This document shows positions 1-9,294 of a stretch of 64,000 bases of DNA, piece by piece. Position 1 is the first letter of the stretch; the number at the start of each line of letters is the position of its first letter. Made by a program: the position numbers and the translations under genes. The notes below the pieces were generated by a model, which was given only the letters and a program-made list of their open reading frames with translations, ran no database searches and had not been told where the DNA came from. This stretch comes from Legionella sp. PATHC035 (GTDB lineage Bacteria; Pseudomonadota; Gammaproteobacteria; Legionellales; Legionellaceae), in contig NZ_JAPHOT010000001.1 of NCBI RefSeq assembly GCF_026191115.1, forward strand, positions 1,679,501 through 1,743,500, given 5' to 3'.

Positions 1-479
1 TTCTGGCTTCACCTGTGTATTTTTTCGCAGCAGGTTGGGATTGTTTGGCAAGTAAAATGAATCGTTCCGTCTCTGGTGATGCTCCCCCCTTGCAACCTAA
101 GAGACTTACTCTGGCTGAGGCATTGAATAAACAATTAGGTATTGAAAAAGAAGTAGACGTCCAATTAGCCGAAGATGTGGAACGTCCATCAACAGAGTGG
201 CAGGCTGAACATACTGTTTCTCTGATTGAAAAATATGAAAGAAAACATTTGGATACGGTTTGGCTAGGCGATGAAATTGCTGGAAAGAAAAAAGCAGCTC
301 TCGAGAACTTGAAAACGGAAATTCGCCAAAACAATGGTTCTTCATTGGCTAGTGTACTTGCGCAGGCAAAAAGGAATCCTGTTTATAATCAGCATCGATT
401 ATTTGCGCTACAAGACGATGAGCTCACTGCCACCCAAGAATTTATTGCCGACTTACCAGAGCGTGTTCATGCAATTTAA
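1..479 (+). CDS. C-terminal part of an unrecognised protein, cut by the window edge
   Basis: The reading frame is open from the first bases and ends at the TAA at 477-479, so this is probably the 3' end of a longer gene rather than a complete one. The first possible start inside the window is a GTG at 15, and a later ATG lies at 58; neither has a convincing ribosome binding site. The visible part of about 155 residues is hydrophilic and charged, mostly helical in character, with no signal peptide or membrane segment. I recognise no domain. The lysine- and glutamate-rich composition would fit the C-terminal tail of a Legionella effector, but that is a guess from composition only. Confidence 0.6.
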   Translation, partial: LASPVYFFAAGWDCLASKMNRSVSGDAPPLQPKRLTLAEALNKQLGIEKEVDVQLAEDVERPSTEWQAEHTVSLIEKYERKHLDTVWLGDEIAGKKKAALENLKTEIRQNNGSSLASVLAQAKRNPVYNQHRLFALQDDELTATQEFIADLPERVHAI

Positions 480-564
480 TGCATTTTCATTCTTTAAAAA
501 TCCCTATCAACACAATGGGTAGGGATGGCAATCTGAGCCCTACTCCTTACTTTCATTTTTTATT

Positions 565-672
565 ATGCCAAAACAACGCGCTGGATTTTCGGCAGAGGCG
601 ATGACAAATTGGACTGAATTATCCTATTCAGTCAAGGAAAACATGGGCATCAAAATCTTTGGTGTCCGTTAA
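565..672 (+). other. Possible 35-codon ORF or gene remnant in the 480-804 gap
   Basis: The gap between the first gene and the deacetylase (480-804) holds one short open frame, ATG at 565 to TAA at 672, beginning MPKQRAGF and ending IKIFGVR. It has no clear ribosome binding site. It may be the remnant of a longer protein or chance. The rest of the gap is AT-rich and probably contains the promoter of the deacetylase; I see no RNA gene or mobile element in it. Confidence 0.15.
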
Positions 673-804
673 ACCCACACGTTTATTTAACTATAAAGCA
701 AATGACTTGTGTTCTTATATAAGCAATAATGCACTAAAATTGAGATCGTTCAATTCGTTGCCTAAATCATTTTGTTAGCTCAAATATGCTTTTGGAGGAA
801 TCTG

Positions 805-1533
805 TTGCAAAAAATTCTAACTCAGAGTATCGCTTTATTTTTTCTATTTATTGGCATGTGCTGTGCACAACAACGTGACATTGCAATTACCATTGATGAC
901 TTGCCTCTTATTGATGCCCCCCCCCAGGCCATTGAACAGATAGTTCATAGCCTGGTGAAACATAAAGTTCCTGCAATAGCATTTATCATTGGCAACCGAG
1001 TCAACCAAGAAACCGTAGCACAATTTAAACTATTTCAACACAATGGATTAGAGTTGGGAAACCATACTTATTCCCATTTGAATTTAAAGCATGTTTCTTG
1101 TGAACAATACATTGATGATTTGATTAAAGCAGATGTAATTCTTACCCATTATATGTCACAGCCTAAGTACTTTCGCTACCCATACCTTTCTGAGGGTAAA
1201 TTGTGGCGCAAAAGTGTTATTCGTCACTATCTCAATGAGAATCATTATATAGTTGCCCCAGTCACCATTGACAGCAGAGACTTTGAGTTTAACGACGAAT
1301 TAGTTAAACGTCTCAAACAAAATCCCTCTGCCTCGATAACTGACTTTAAAAAACGTTATCTTCAATATGTTTGGCAACGGACGCTAACTGCTGAAAAAAA
1401 TACTCCTGGAAAGCAAGTCTTACTCATCCATGCAAATTTACTAAACAGTTATTTTTTAGATGACTTATTGCATATGTTTGAAGAGCATGGCTATCATTTT
1501 ATTTCACTAGGTGACGCATTAAAACCGCAATAA
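805..1533 (+). CDS. Exported NodB-type polysaccharide deacetylase
   Basis: Metal-dependent carbohydrate esterase of the CE4/NodB homology family, which removes acetyl groups from N-acetylated sugars in peptidoglycan, chitin-like or exopolysaccharide chains. Visible family motifs are TIDDLP near the mature N terminus (catalytic and metal Asp), HTYSH (metal-binding histidines), RYPYLSEG, and a late LLIHAN. The open frame reaches back to a TTG at 772, but a GGAGG at 794-798 sits six bases before a TTG at 805. That start gives 242 residues with a clean signal peptide (MQKILTQSIALFFLFIGMCCAQQ), so I prefer it. The enzyme should work in the periplasm or outside the cell. It is monocistronic and convergent with the next gene. 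The exact sugar substrate cannot be told. Confidence 0.82.
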   Translation: MQKILTQSIALFFLFIGMCCAQQRDIAITIDDLPLIDAPPQAIEQIVHSLVKHKVPAIAFIIGNRVNQETVAQFKLFQHNGLELGNHTYSHLNLKHVSCEQYIDDLIKADVILTHYMSQPKYFRYPYLSEGKLWRKSVIRHYLNENHYIVAPVTIDSRDFEFNDELVKRLKQNPSASITDFKKRYLQYVWQRTLTAEKNTPGKQVLLIHANLLNSYFLDDLLHMFEEHGYHFISLGDALKPQ

Positions 1534-1637
1534 AATAGGGCTTAAGTCCACTAGAAAAGGCCTATCCTTAGCTTAGAAAATGCCATGCCATGAGCCGGCT
1601 CGCTGACATTTTGTGCTGTATTGCCATTTCATTAGGC

Positions 1638-1668
1638 CTATAACCATGTCGAACTGTCATGGTTATAG
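1638..1668. repeat. Perfect 11-bp inverted repeat between convergent genes
   Basis: CTATAACCATG at 1638-1648 is matched by its exact complement at 1658-1668 with a nine-base loop. It lies between the convergent deacetylase and agmatinase genes, so it may act as a bidirectional transcription stop or RNA stabiliser. No T-run follows on either strand, which argues against a classical intrinsic terminator. Confidence 0.5.
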
Positions 1669-1700
1669 ACCCGTCGGGGATGGATAACGCAGCGGGCACT

Positions 1701-2636
1701 TTAACCCAGGCGTAATTTTGCATCACCGAGAATATGGAGCATATCTATCGCAACGGTGGCACCTACTAAAGCAGTGGTTTGAGCTACATCATAGGGCGGA
1801 GATACCTCAACTACATCCCCGCCAACCATGTTCAATCCCACCAGGCCCCATAAAATTTCTCGCTGCATTGCAGAGGATAATCCGCCTGGCATCGGGGTTC
1901 CTGTACCAGGGGCGAACGCAGGATCCATGCAATCCACATCAAGGCTGATATAACATTTTCGATCGCCAACTATCTTTTTTATTTGTTCTACTACAGCTTG
2001 GCTCCCCATTTGGAAACATTGATTTGCAGTAATTACGTGTAATTTGGGGGTTTCTGGAACACTTGTACGAATGCCAATTTGAACAGAATGCTTAGGATCG
2101 ATAAGTCCCTCTTTGGCGGCGTAATAAAACATGCTGCCATGAGTCAAATGAGGCATTTGCACTGTATCAGTATGTGCATCAAAATGGATTAATGATAGCG
2201 TTCCATGTTGACCTGCTAGCGCTTTGATAGCGGGATAAGCAACTAAGTGATCACCACCCAATCCCAAGGTAAAAATACCGTGTGAGCACAGCTCATTGAT
2301 AGCCGCTTCAACGTTTTCCAACATATGATTAATTTGACCCGGAAAAAAGCCAATGTCCCCATAATCAATCATTTTAAATTGTTCATTTAATCGATAGGTA
2401 TGCGGCCAACACGTCCCAAGTATACTGAGGTAGCATGAAAGATCTCGAATGCTTCGAGGTCCAAATCGTGCCCCAGAGCGATTGAAAGTACTTAAATCAA
2501 AGGGAACGCCATAAACGGCAAGATCGACTCCTTGGAGATTTCGTGTGTACTCCGAACGGAAGAACGTGGTAATGCCTTCATAGGGTACTGATTTCGTTAG
2601 TATCGGTTTCTGTGATGCAGGATCATTATGTGACAT
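1701..2636 (-). CDS. speB: Agmatinase-like ureohydrolase (arginase family)
   Basis: Manganese enzyme of the arginase/agmatinase family. If it is an agmatinase it splits agmatine into putrescine and urea in the cytosol. All metal-site motifs are present: GGDH, HFDAHTD, and SLDVDCMDP, followed by the GGDVVEV segment near the C terminus. Its roughly 311 residues match agmatinases. The frame opens with a TTG at 2642; the ATG at 2636 two codons later is the more likely start. Guanidinobutyrase or another guanidino-substrate ureohydrolase is the main alternative, since the family shares these motifs. It is transcribed alone, but homospermidine synthase and a GABA branch occur later in the window, consistent with polyamine metabolism. 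Confidence 0.8.
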   Translation of the reverse strand: MSHNDPASQKPILTKSVPYEGITTFFRSEYTRNLQGVDLAVYGVPFDLSTFNRSGARFGPRSIRDLSCYLSILGTCWPHTYRLNEQFKMIDYGDIGFFPGQINHMLENVEAAINELCSHGIFTLGLGGDHLVAYPAIKALAGQHGTLSLIHFDAHTDTVQMPHLTHGSMFYYAAKEGLIDPKHSVQIGIRTSVPETPKLHVITANQCFQMGSQAVVEQIKKIVGDRKCYISLDVDCMDPAFAPGTGTPMPGGLSSAMQREILWGLVGLNMVGGDVVEVSPPYDVAQTTALVGATVAIDMLHILGDAKLRLG

Positions 2637-2642
2637 AATCAA

Positions 2643-3154
2643 CTCATTCCATGTTGTTTGATTGCGGAAGTGCTTATAAACAGACTACGCAGTTAATTAT
2701 AGACCAAATAAAACTGGATATCGGGAGAGGATGACACTCAATGTGCCGTCATTTTTTTGAATACCCTCCGCAAATAAACCCCTGACCTGATCCCCTAATG
2801 CATCTAGGATTTGTTCGCATTTTATTGCCTGTTTAAAGCAGCTCGTTTGTTAGTGTCATTCAACATAAATCCGCGTGTTCACCTCATCGAGCCTTTAAGT
2901 GAATAACAGCCCTATCGCCCTGCACGCACGCTTGCCGAAAACTCAATCGGGTTGGATACAAAAAGAGTGGTTATCAAAATCAAATCAATTTCTGCTCAAT
3001 AACATGAGTTGTAGTTACAAACTCTTTTATTTATGTCAAGATTCTTGCAGTAAAAACTTCTGAGTAAGTACTTAATATTCAGAGAGGAGTTAGGCGAAAA
3101 AACTGAATGGAACCAACTACTTTTTAACTCAACTTATAGTTTATGGATTAACTG
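2643..3154. other. Intergenic region, no gene seen
   Basis: About 510 bases between two divergent genes. It must hold both promoters. I see no credible ORF, tRNA, hairpin terminator or repeat in it. Confidence 0.5.
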
Positions 3155-4879
3155 ATGATGATAAGATATTTAAGGAATATAGTCGTTGCGTTTCTGTTGA
3201 TGGTGTGTCACAACGTTTACTCTGGGGGGAGTACGCTTTTTAATGTTTCTGCAACAGGGACTCCAGCCCAAGTAAATCTTACCCTATGCTTAAACGGAAA
3301 AAGAGCTGTTTCTTGTCAAAATTATAATGTTGCCGCCTTAACATTAAGTATTCTTACAACCATACCCAATCATACCTATCCAGAAGCTGGGATCAAAATA
3401 AATACACCAGGTTATGCCCTCTCAGGTTGTCACTTGCAAGGCAATGGATATTGCCTCTTTTCGGTGAGCAACACGAAAGCAGCAATTATTCCGCTGACAC
3501 CGCCGACATGCCAAGCGGATGTCATTGCTTTTACGCCAACAGTAACTCACGTTAACAATCCTATTGGAAATACCCCTCAGCTTTCACAGCAATTTACAAT
3601 CAGTATGACCATGTGTAATTCGCTAGGAAAGCCAATTATTCCCAGCGAGAGCAACCCAATCCATGTGGATGTTTATGGGGCACCAGAGGGAGTGATTTCG
3701 CCAACATCAACAACGACGAGCACTGGATCAGTCACTTTTACCTACACTGGCCAACCATTTCCGAACAACATTTCGATCAATGCCTGGATTAGTGATAGTA
3801 CCAATAATGGTGCCGCACTTGGGGTAACCCAGGTGCTGCAACAAAATACGCCGTCGTGTACGTATGGCAGTACAAGTTATCAAGTACCGTTAGTACAAAC
3901 ACTACCTAATGCCTTACAGATAATGGCCGATGTAGGCTACAACGTGACCTCGGCAACAGATACTCTGACTCATTTCACGATTGATACGGGTTCTTTAGGA
4001 GTTATTGTGCCGAGCGTTGAGCTTCCTAGAACCCCTAGTGTAATCGGCCCAGGGGCACCGGGCGTTAAATATTATGACAGCAGCGGCAATACTTATTCAG
4101 GAAATTACTACCTTGCACCGGTAAGAGTAAAAACCGCCAGTGGTACAGTACAAACGTATCCTATTATGGTTCTTGGAATTGACAAAGCTTACTGTAGTGG
4201 CCCCACTACCAAGTCGTGCTATTCAAACCCACCCTTGCCCGATCTGCATTACCTGGGTGTTGGTTTTAACCGAAACAGTACTACCGCCGGAGATTTATTT
4301 AACTCGCCTACGGCTAATGCTTTTCTTCATTTAACCAATGCACAAAATGGCACCAATCTGAGTCCAGGTTATTACCTCACACCTAATGATGGGATGGCTG
4401 CTACAGGATTAACTCTGGGAATTACAACCAATAATCAATACAACGTGGTCAAATTAACACCTGACCCAAATGTGCCTGGTGACTTTTATCCTCAGGCAGG
4501 ATGTTACAGTTTTCCCAGCGCTCCGCTACCCAATCAGTTCTGTGGTACAGCGCTTCTCGATGTCGGCATCGACTCGATGTTCATTGACTTGCCCAAAGCC
4601 CAATGGCCCGCAGGAACTTATAACTCCAGAGATGAGGTGCCTGCAGGAATAAATATGGCGATTTTAATGGGGGCATTAAGTACACCAGCAATGCAATACC
4701 ATTTCACCGCAGTTGACGGTACTCCCCCGAGCAATAGTGCAACCCCTACTGTAGTACAATGGATTGATAGCACGGCGAGCGGCCAAATCTTCGTGAATAC
4801 AGGTCGACGACCATTGTACCTTTACGACTATTTCTATAACGGCCAGTGTGGGCAGGTGGGCTTTAAACAGTTACCATAA
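3155..4879 (+). CDS. Secreted protein with Legionella-type N-terminal domain and pepsin-like aspartyl motif
   Basis: 574 residues with a signal peptide (residues 1-23). Residues about 27-115 form a Cys-containing beta domain (VSATGTP... LCLNGKR...) of a type I associate with exported Legionella proteins. Residues about 120-232 look like an Ig-like beta sandwich, rich in Ser/Thr. The C-terminal half resembles a double-psi aspartic proteinase: FTIDTGSLGVIVPS at about 274-287 matches the pepsin/retropepsin D-T-G-S active loop, and ALLDVGIDSMFIDLP at about 466-480 sits where the second lobe's Asp motif should be. The second motif reads D-V-G rather than D-T/S-G, so activity is uncertain. No neighbour suggests a partner. 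The start is the first ATG of a tandem ATGATG without a strong ribosome binding site. Confidence 0.6.
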   Translation: MMIRYLRNIVVAFLLMVCHNVYSGGSTLFNVSATGTPAQVNLTLCLNGKRAVSCQNYNVAALTLSILTTIPNHTYPEAGIKINTPGYALSGCHLQGNGYCLFSVSNTKAAIIPLTPPTCQADVIAFTPTVTHVNNPIGNTPQLSQQFTISMTMCNSLGKPIIPSESNPIHVDVYGAPEGVISPTSTTTSTGSVTFTYTGQPFPNNISINAWISDSTNNGAALGVTQVLQQNTPSCTYGSTSYQVPLVQTLPNALQIMADVGYNVTSATDTLTHFTIDTGSLGVIVPSVELPRTPSVIGPGAPGVKYYDSSGNTYSGNYYLAPVRVKTASGTVQTYPIMVLGIDKAYCSGPTTKSCYSNPPLPDLHYLGVGFNRNSTTAGDLFNSPTANAFLHLTNAQNGTNLSPGYYLTPNDGMAATGLTLGITTNNQYNVVKLTPDPNVPGDFYPQAGCYSFPSAPLPNQFCGTALLDVGIDSMFIDLPKAQWPAGTYNSRDEVPAGINMAILMGALSTPAMQYHFTAVDGTPPSNSATPTVVQWIDSTASGQIFVNTGRRPLYLYDYFYNGQCGQVGFKQLP

Positions 4880-4901
4880 ATTGGGCGACGGACGAAAATA
4901 A

Positions 4902-6620
4902 ATGGGTGCAAAAAGAAATCAAACTTCCGAAGCCTCACGCCAATCTGCGGAGAATGCCGCTGATCGTGTATTTCTGCAAACGGAACAACATCTTCGGAAT
5001 ATTATTGAACATGCCCCCACCGGCCTGGTGACTATGTCTATTAACGGAGATCTATTGCAAGTTAACCCTGCTTACTGTGAGATCACCGGTTATTTCAAGG
5101 AAGAGTTAGAAGGCATGAATTATAGAGCATTGAGCTTGGATGATGATCTCGCCGTAGATAACTATAAAGTACAGCAATTACTTGAAGGAAAAATCAGCTC
5201 CTGTAGGCTTGAACAACGTTATCTCCGAAAAGATAGTAAAATTATATGGGTCCAAGTCACTTGCTCGATCCTAAGAGATGATTCGACGAATAATCCACTG
5301 TATTTTATTGCCCAGATAGAAGACATCACCCCACGTAAAGAAGCTGAACATACTCTTAAAAACAATCAAACTTATCTCAGAAACATAGTCGAACATGCGC
5401 CAGTAGGGATTGTCACTATTTCACTTGATGGTCAATTATTAGCTACCAATCCTGCTTATTGTAGAATTACGGGTTACAATAAAGGCGAGCTTGAACAGAT
5501 GAATTATAAACAGCTCACTTATGATGAAGACTTTTCAATCGATGCATTAAAAGTACAAGAATTGCTGGTTGGCACAACTGATTCTTATCAACTGGAACAA
5601 CGTTACGTACGTAAAGATGAGACGATTATTTGGGTATTGGCAATTCGCTCACTTGTCCGTGATAGCGATCCAGAGGGCCCGTTATATTTTATTGCGCACG
5701 TTGTAGATATTACTGAGCGCAAAAAAGCGGAACTCCTGTTAAGAGAAAGTGAAGCACTATTCCGCTCCATTATGAACAACGCGCCCATAGGCATGGCTAT
5801 TCAATCGTTAGATGGTCAATTTTTACAAGTAAACCATGCACTTTGTGAGATCACCGGCTATCAAAAAGAAGCCTTAGAAAAACTAAGCCTGCATGATATT
5901 GTTTATCCTGATGACTTAGCAAATGAGAGTAACCAAATACAGCGCCTGATTGAAGGCAAAGATCGTTATTATCAAATTGAAAAACGCATCCGTAGAAATG
6001 GGGTCTTTGCCTGGGTAGAAATTACCCGATCGATTTTGCGCAATACCCACACTGGCGCCCCCTTGTATTTTATTGTTCAAGTAGAAGACATCAATGAACA
6101 GATACTAAACAGGGAGAAAATTCGCTATCTCGCCTATCATGATATCTTAACGGGTTTACCCAACCGTCAGCTTTTATATGAACAATTAATCAAGACACTT
6201 GCACTTGCTAAACGGTATGAGCGCATTTTTGCAATCCTGTTTATTGATCTTGATAAGTTCAAAAATATTAATGATACCTTTGGTCATGATGTCGGCGATA
6301 ATCTGCTTAAGGAAGTGACATCAAGATTAAATAAATCCTTTCGAGCTAGTGATTTGCTTGCACGTACAGGAGGTGATGAGTTCATCCTGGTGCTCACAGA
6401 AATTAAAGCACCGCAAGACGCAGCGATTGTTGCGGAGAAAACCCTGAAAATCATCAGGCAACCCATCACGATTTGCGACCAATCCATGCAAATTGCAGCC
6501 AGTATTGGCATCGTTACCTATCCAGAACATGGGCATGATATTACTGAGTTAATGAAAAAAGCGGATAGTGCCATGTATACCGCTAAATATGCGGGTGGAA
6601 ATCAATATCATTTTTATTAA
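4902..6620 (+). CDS. Triple-PAS diguanylate cyclase
   Basis: 572 residues, soluble, with no membrane segment. Three PAS sensory domains follow one another at about 27-150, 155-275 and 280-400. Each has the N-terminal IxxxAPxG motif and a C-terminal PAC-like end (IEDITPRKEAE, VVDITERKKAE, VEDINEQ). A GGDEF domain fills about 408-572. The catalytic GGDEF is intact at 490-494, and the RASD five residues before it is an intact RxxD inhibitory site. The protein therefore should make cyclic di-GMP from two GTP and be product-inhibited. The PAS repeats are similar to each other and probably arose by duplication. It is convergent with recN. Signal and target are unknown. Confidence 0.9.
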   Translation: MGAKRNQTSEASRQSAENAADRVFLQTEQHLRNIIEHAPTGLVTMSINGDLLQVNPAYCEITGYFKEELEGMNYRALSLDDDLAVDNYKVQQLLEGKISSCRLEQRYLRKDSKIIWVQVTCSILRDDSTNNPLYFIAQIEDITPRKEAEHTLKNNQTYLRNIVEHAPVGIVTISLDGQLLATNPAYCRITGYNKGELEQMNYKQLTYDEDFSIDALKVQELLVGTTDSYQLEQRYVRKDETIIWVLAIRSLVRDSDPEGPLYFIAHVVDITERKKAELLLRESEALFRSIMNNAPIGMAIQSLDGQFLQVNHALCEITGYQKEALEKLSLHDIVYPDDLANESNQIQRLIEGKDRYYQIEKRIRRNGVFAWVEITRSILRNTHTGAPLYFIVQVEDINEQILNREKIRYLAYHDILTGLPNRQLLYEQLIKTLALAKRYERIFAILFIDLDKFKNINDTFGHDVGDNLLKEVTSRLNKSFRASDLLARTGGDEFILVLTEIKAPQDAAIVAEKTLKIIRQPITICDQSMQIAASIGIVTYPEHGHDITELMKKADSAMYTAKYAGGNQYHFY

Positions 6621-6639
6621 AAATGATTCAGTTGACTGC

Positions 6640-6678
6640 TTGTAGCCTGGGTTCTGCGACGCGACACCCAGGCTACAA
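6640..6678. repeat. REP-like palindrome with 13-bp perfect stem
   Basis: TTGTAGCCTGGGT at 6640-6652 is exactly complementary to 6666-6678, with a 13-base GC-rich loop. It sits between the convergent cyclase and recN genes. Palindromes of the form GTAGCC(T/C)GGGT...ACCC(A/G)GGCTAC are common repeated intergenic elements in Legionella and other gammaproteobacteria. It may also work as a bidirectional terminator. Confidence 0.65.
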
Positions 6679-6699
6679 GGCAGGAGAATTTTTAATGAA

Positions 6700-8364
6700 T
6701 TAATTACTCTGTAGCAATAATTCCTTAGCATGAGAACGCGTTTGCTCTGTTATGGTCAAGCCTCCCAACATACGCGCAATTTCATCCACTTTTTCATTAG
6801 ACTGTAACAAGGAAATCCTGGTAAAGGTTTCTTTATTATCGCTTCGTTTTTCAACCATAAAATGGTTATGCGCTGAGGCGGCAACCTGTGGTTGGTGCGT
6901 GACACAAAATACTTGTAACCGCTCACCTAATTTACGAAGCATCTGACCGACCAGGGCAGCTGTAGCACCACCAATTCCTACATCCACTTCATCAAACAAT
7001 AAAGTAGGTGTTGTCCCTTGTTGGGCAGTAATCATTTGTATGGACAAGCTAATTCGTGAAAGTTCACCGCCTGAAGCTACTTTACTGAGCGAATCAAGTT
7101 CCATACCCGGATTGGTGCATACTTTGTATTCCACTTTATCCATCCCATGGACCTGCATTTTTTCTAGTGGAGTGATTTCGATTTCGACCCAACCTTTAGG
7201 CATACCCAGCTGCTGAATACTGGCTGTAATTTCCTTAGCCAATTTTTTTGCTTGTCCTTGCCGTTCTTTTCTTAATTTAAGGGCAGCGGCTTCATAGGCG
7301 GCAACCAGCTGACGATGTTCGATTTTTAATTGTGCTAATCTGCTCTCGCTGTCTTGCATAGTATCTAACTCTTTTTGCAAGTTCGACGCATGTTCATGAA
7401 GCTGGCTGCTATCAATATGATATTTACGCGCAAGCTGATGGATTAGACTCATCCGCGTTTCTATTTCATCTAACCGTTCTGGATCCAGATGCACCCGGTC
7501 AACAAATTGCTGCATTTCATCGATTGCTTCTTCGCATTGAATCAATGCACCATTGATTAATTCAAAGGTATTTTTAATCGGTGCTTGTTCTGCGGGTAAT
7601 TGACTGAGGAGCTGCAGAATCTGATTTAAGCCTGTACACAGGTTAGGCTCATCTTCGGAATTCAATAATCCATGTATTTGCTGACTTTTTTGTAAATACT
7701 CTTTTGCATGATGCAGCATTTGATGTTCTTGATACAAAGTTTCCATTTCATTTTCATGCAAGTTCAACGCTGATAATTCTTCAATTTGGAATTGTAATAA
7801 CGCAATCCTATCCGCTTGCTGCTCCTGCCCTTGTAATACATCAATTTCTTGCTGAATTTTTTGACATTGTTTGTACAGGCGAGCCACCTCATCCAGCAAG
7901 AGCTGGTTCTTGCCGTATTGATCTAACTGTTGACGATGTGTCGTATGATGCATCAATGTTTGATGCTGGTGCTGTCCGTGAATATGGACCAGTTTTTCAC
8001 TTAATTCTTTTACCTTTTGTAATGGAAAAGGTTGGCCGTTAATATAAGATTTGGAGCGGCCTTCGGCATAAATCACACGCCGCAAATAAATTTCACCATC
8101 ATCGCATGGAACATCATGTTCTTCTAACCATTGCGCCGGTTCAGAGCCTTGTCCCACAAAAAATCCTGCGGTGATGTCACATTTTTCTTGGCCAGGCCGA
8201 ATCACGGAAGCATCTGCTCTATCACCTAATGCCAACATCAACGCATCGATCATAATCGATTTACCCGCACCGGTTTCACCAGTGAACGCGGTCATCCCTT
8301 GAGTAAAATCTAACTCCAGGTGCTGCACAATCGCAAACTGTTCAATGCACAAAGTAGTGAGCAT
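6700..8364 (-). CDS. recN: DNA repair protein RecN
   Basis: SMC-like ATPase of double-strand-break repair. The N terminus carries the Walker A motif FTGETGAGKS. The middle of the 554 residues is a long coiled coil rich in Gln, Glu and Leu. The C-terminal lobe has the SGGELSR signature and the Walker B TLLFDEVDVGIGG. The length equals that of typical proteobacterial RecN. It begins three bases after nadK ends and so probably belongs to one transcript with typA and nadK. No LexA-type operator is evident because the region upstream is coding. Confidence 0.96.
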   Translation of the reverse strand: MLTTLCIEQFAIVQHLELDFTQGMTAFTGETGAGKSIMIDALMLALGDRADASVIRPGQEKCDITAGFFVGQGSEPAQWLEEHDVPCDDGEIYLRRVIYAEGRSKSYINGQPFPLQKVKELSEKLVHIHGQHQHQTLMHHTTHRQQLDQYGKNQLLLDEVARLYKQCQKIQQEIDVLQGQEQQADRIALLQFQIEELSALNLHENEMETLYQEHQMLHHAKEYLQKSQQIHGLLNSEDEPNLCTGLNQILQLLSQLPAEQAPIKNTFELINGALIQCEEAIDEMQQFVDRVHLDPERLDEIETRMSLIHQLARKYHIDSSQLHEHASNLQKELDTMQDSESRLAQLKIEHRQLVAAYEAAALKLRKERQGQAKKLAKEITASIQQLGMPKGWVEIEITPLEKMQVHGMDKVEYKVCTNPGMELDSLSKVASGGELSRISLSIQMITAQQGTTPTLLFDEVDVGIGGATAALVGQMLRKLGERLQVFCVTHQPQVAASAHNHFMVEKRSDNKETFTRISLLQSNEKVDEIARMLGGLTITEQTRSHAKELLLQSN

Positions 8365-8367
8365 GTT

Positions 8368-9294
8368 CTATCCTTGATGTTTGGATTCCCAACCAAGCTT
8401 TGATCGTAATGTATCATAATAATGATAATCAAGAGGATGCAACAGCCGTAATTGGTGACCATTTTTTTGAATGCCGACCTTTTGTCCGGGTTTGACCATT
8501 CTTGACTCATGACCATCACAACTCACTCGCAGATCAGATTCGTTAAACTGGCTGATATGCAGTTCAATTTTAGCCTCTCCATCAATAACCAATGGACGCG
8601 AACTCAAGCTATGGGAAAACATCGGCACCAAAACGATGGCATTCAAGTGCGGATGCATGATTGGACCACCTGCAGATAAAGCATAGGCCGTCGAGCCTGT
8701 GGGTGTGGATAAAATCATCCCATCAGAACGGTAATGACTTACCAATTGTTGATTGATATATACGGAAAATTCTACGAGATGTGTTTCTCTTCCACGACCT
8801 AAAACCACATCATTGAGGGCATCACCTTCAAAATAAGTATGGTCTTCATCGTATATCCGCGTATGCAGAAGAAAGCGTTTTTCTTCTTCATAATGACCCG
8901 TTAAAACGGCACTCAGCTGGGACTCCAACTCATGAGGCAGAATATCGGTGAGGAATCCTAAGCGTCCTCGGTTAATCCCAATGACTGGCGTATCGACCCT
9001 GATCGCCATACGGGCTGCTGAGAGCAGACTTCCATCACCGCCAACAACGATAATCAAATCATTTTTTTCGCCCATATCTTCTCTGGCTAGGACCGGGATT
9101 TTCACATCAAATCCCGTAGCCGTGTCGATATCTTGATAGACTTGAACATTTTGTTTTTGCAAAAAATCAATCAAACGATATAAAGTTTCATTCACCCCTT
9201 GATTCGCCCTGTGCTGGCGGGCATACAAGATGATCCGTTTGAATTGAACTTTATTCTTCAATGTTTGCTGTTCTTGATGCTTTTTTTCGTTCAT
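8368..9294 (-). CDS. nadK: NAD kinase
   Basis: Phosphorylates NAD to NADP with ATP or polyphosphate in the cytosol. The family motif GGDGS appears in [17 protein letters not shown], and the NAD-binding [20 protein letters not shown] block is complete. The ATG at 9294 lies inside the 3' end of typA, giving an overlap of 44 bases; a later non-ATG start closer to [10 protein letters not shown] would shorten both protein and overlap. The first 15 or so residues ([15 protein letters not shown]) are not part of the conserved fold. The tight spacing to recN suggests co-transcription. Confidence 0.95.
   Translation of the reverse strand: MNEKKHQEQQTLKNKVQFKRIILYARQHRANQGVNETLYRLIDFLQKQNVQVYQDIDTATGFDVKIPVLAREDMGEKNDLIIVVGGDGSLLSAARMAIRVDTPVIGINRGRLGFLTDILPHELESQLSAVLTGHYEEEKRFLLHTRIYDEDHTYFEGDALNDVVLGRGRETHLVEFSVYINQQLVSHYRSDGMILSTPTGSTAYALSAGGPIMHPHLNAIVLVPMFSHSLSSRPLVIDGEAKIELHISQFNESDLRVSCDGHESRMVKPGQKVGIQKNGHQLRLLHPLDYHYYDTLRSKLGWESKHQG

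Noticed and set aside
6640-6678. Classical intrinsic terminator
   Set aside because: Strong stem, but no immediate T-run on either strand and a form typical of REP-like repeats; termination remains possible.
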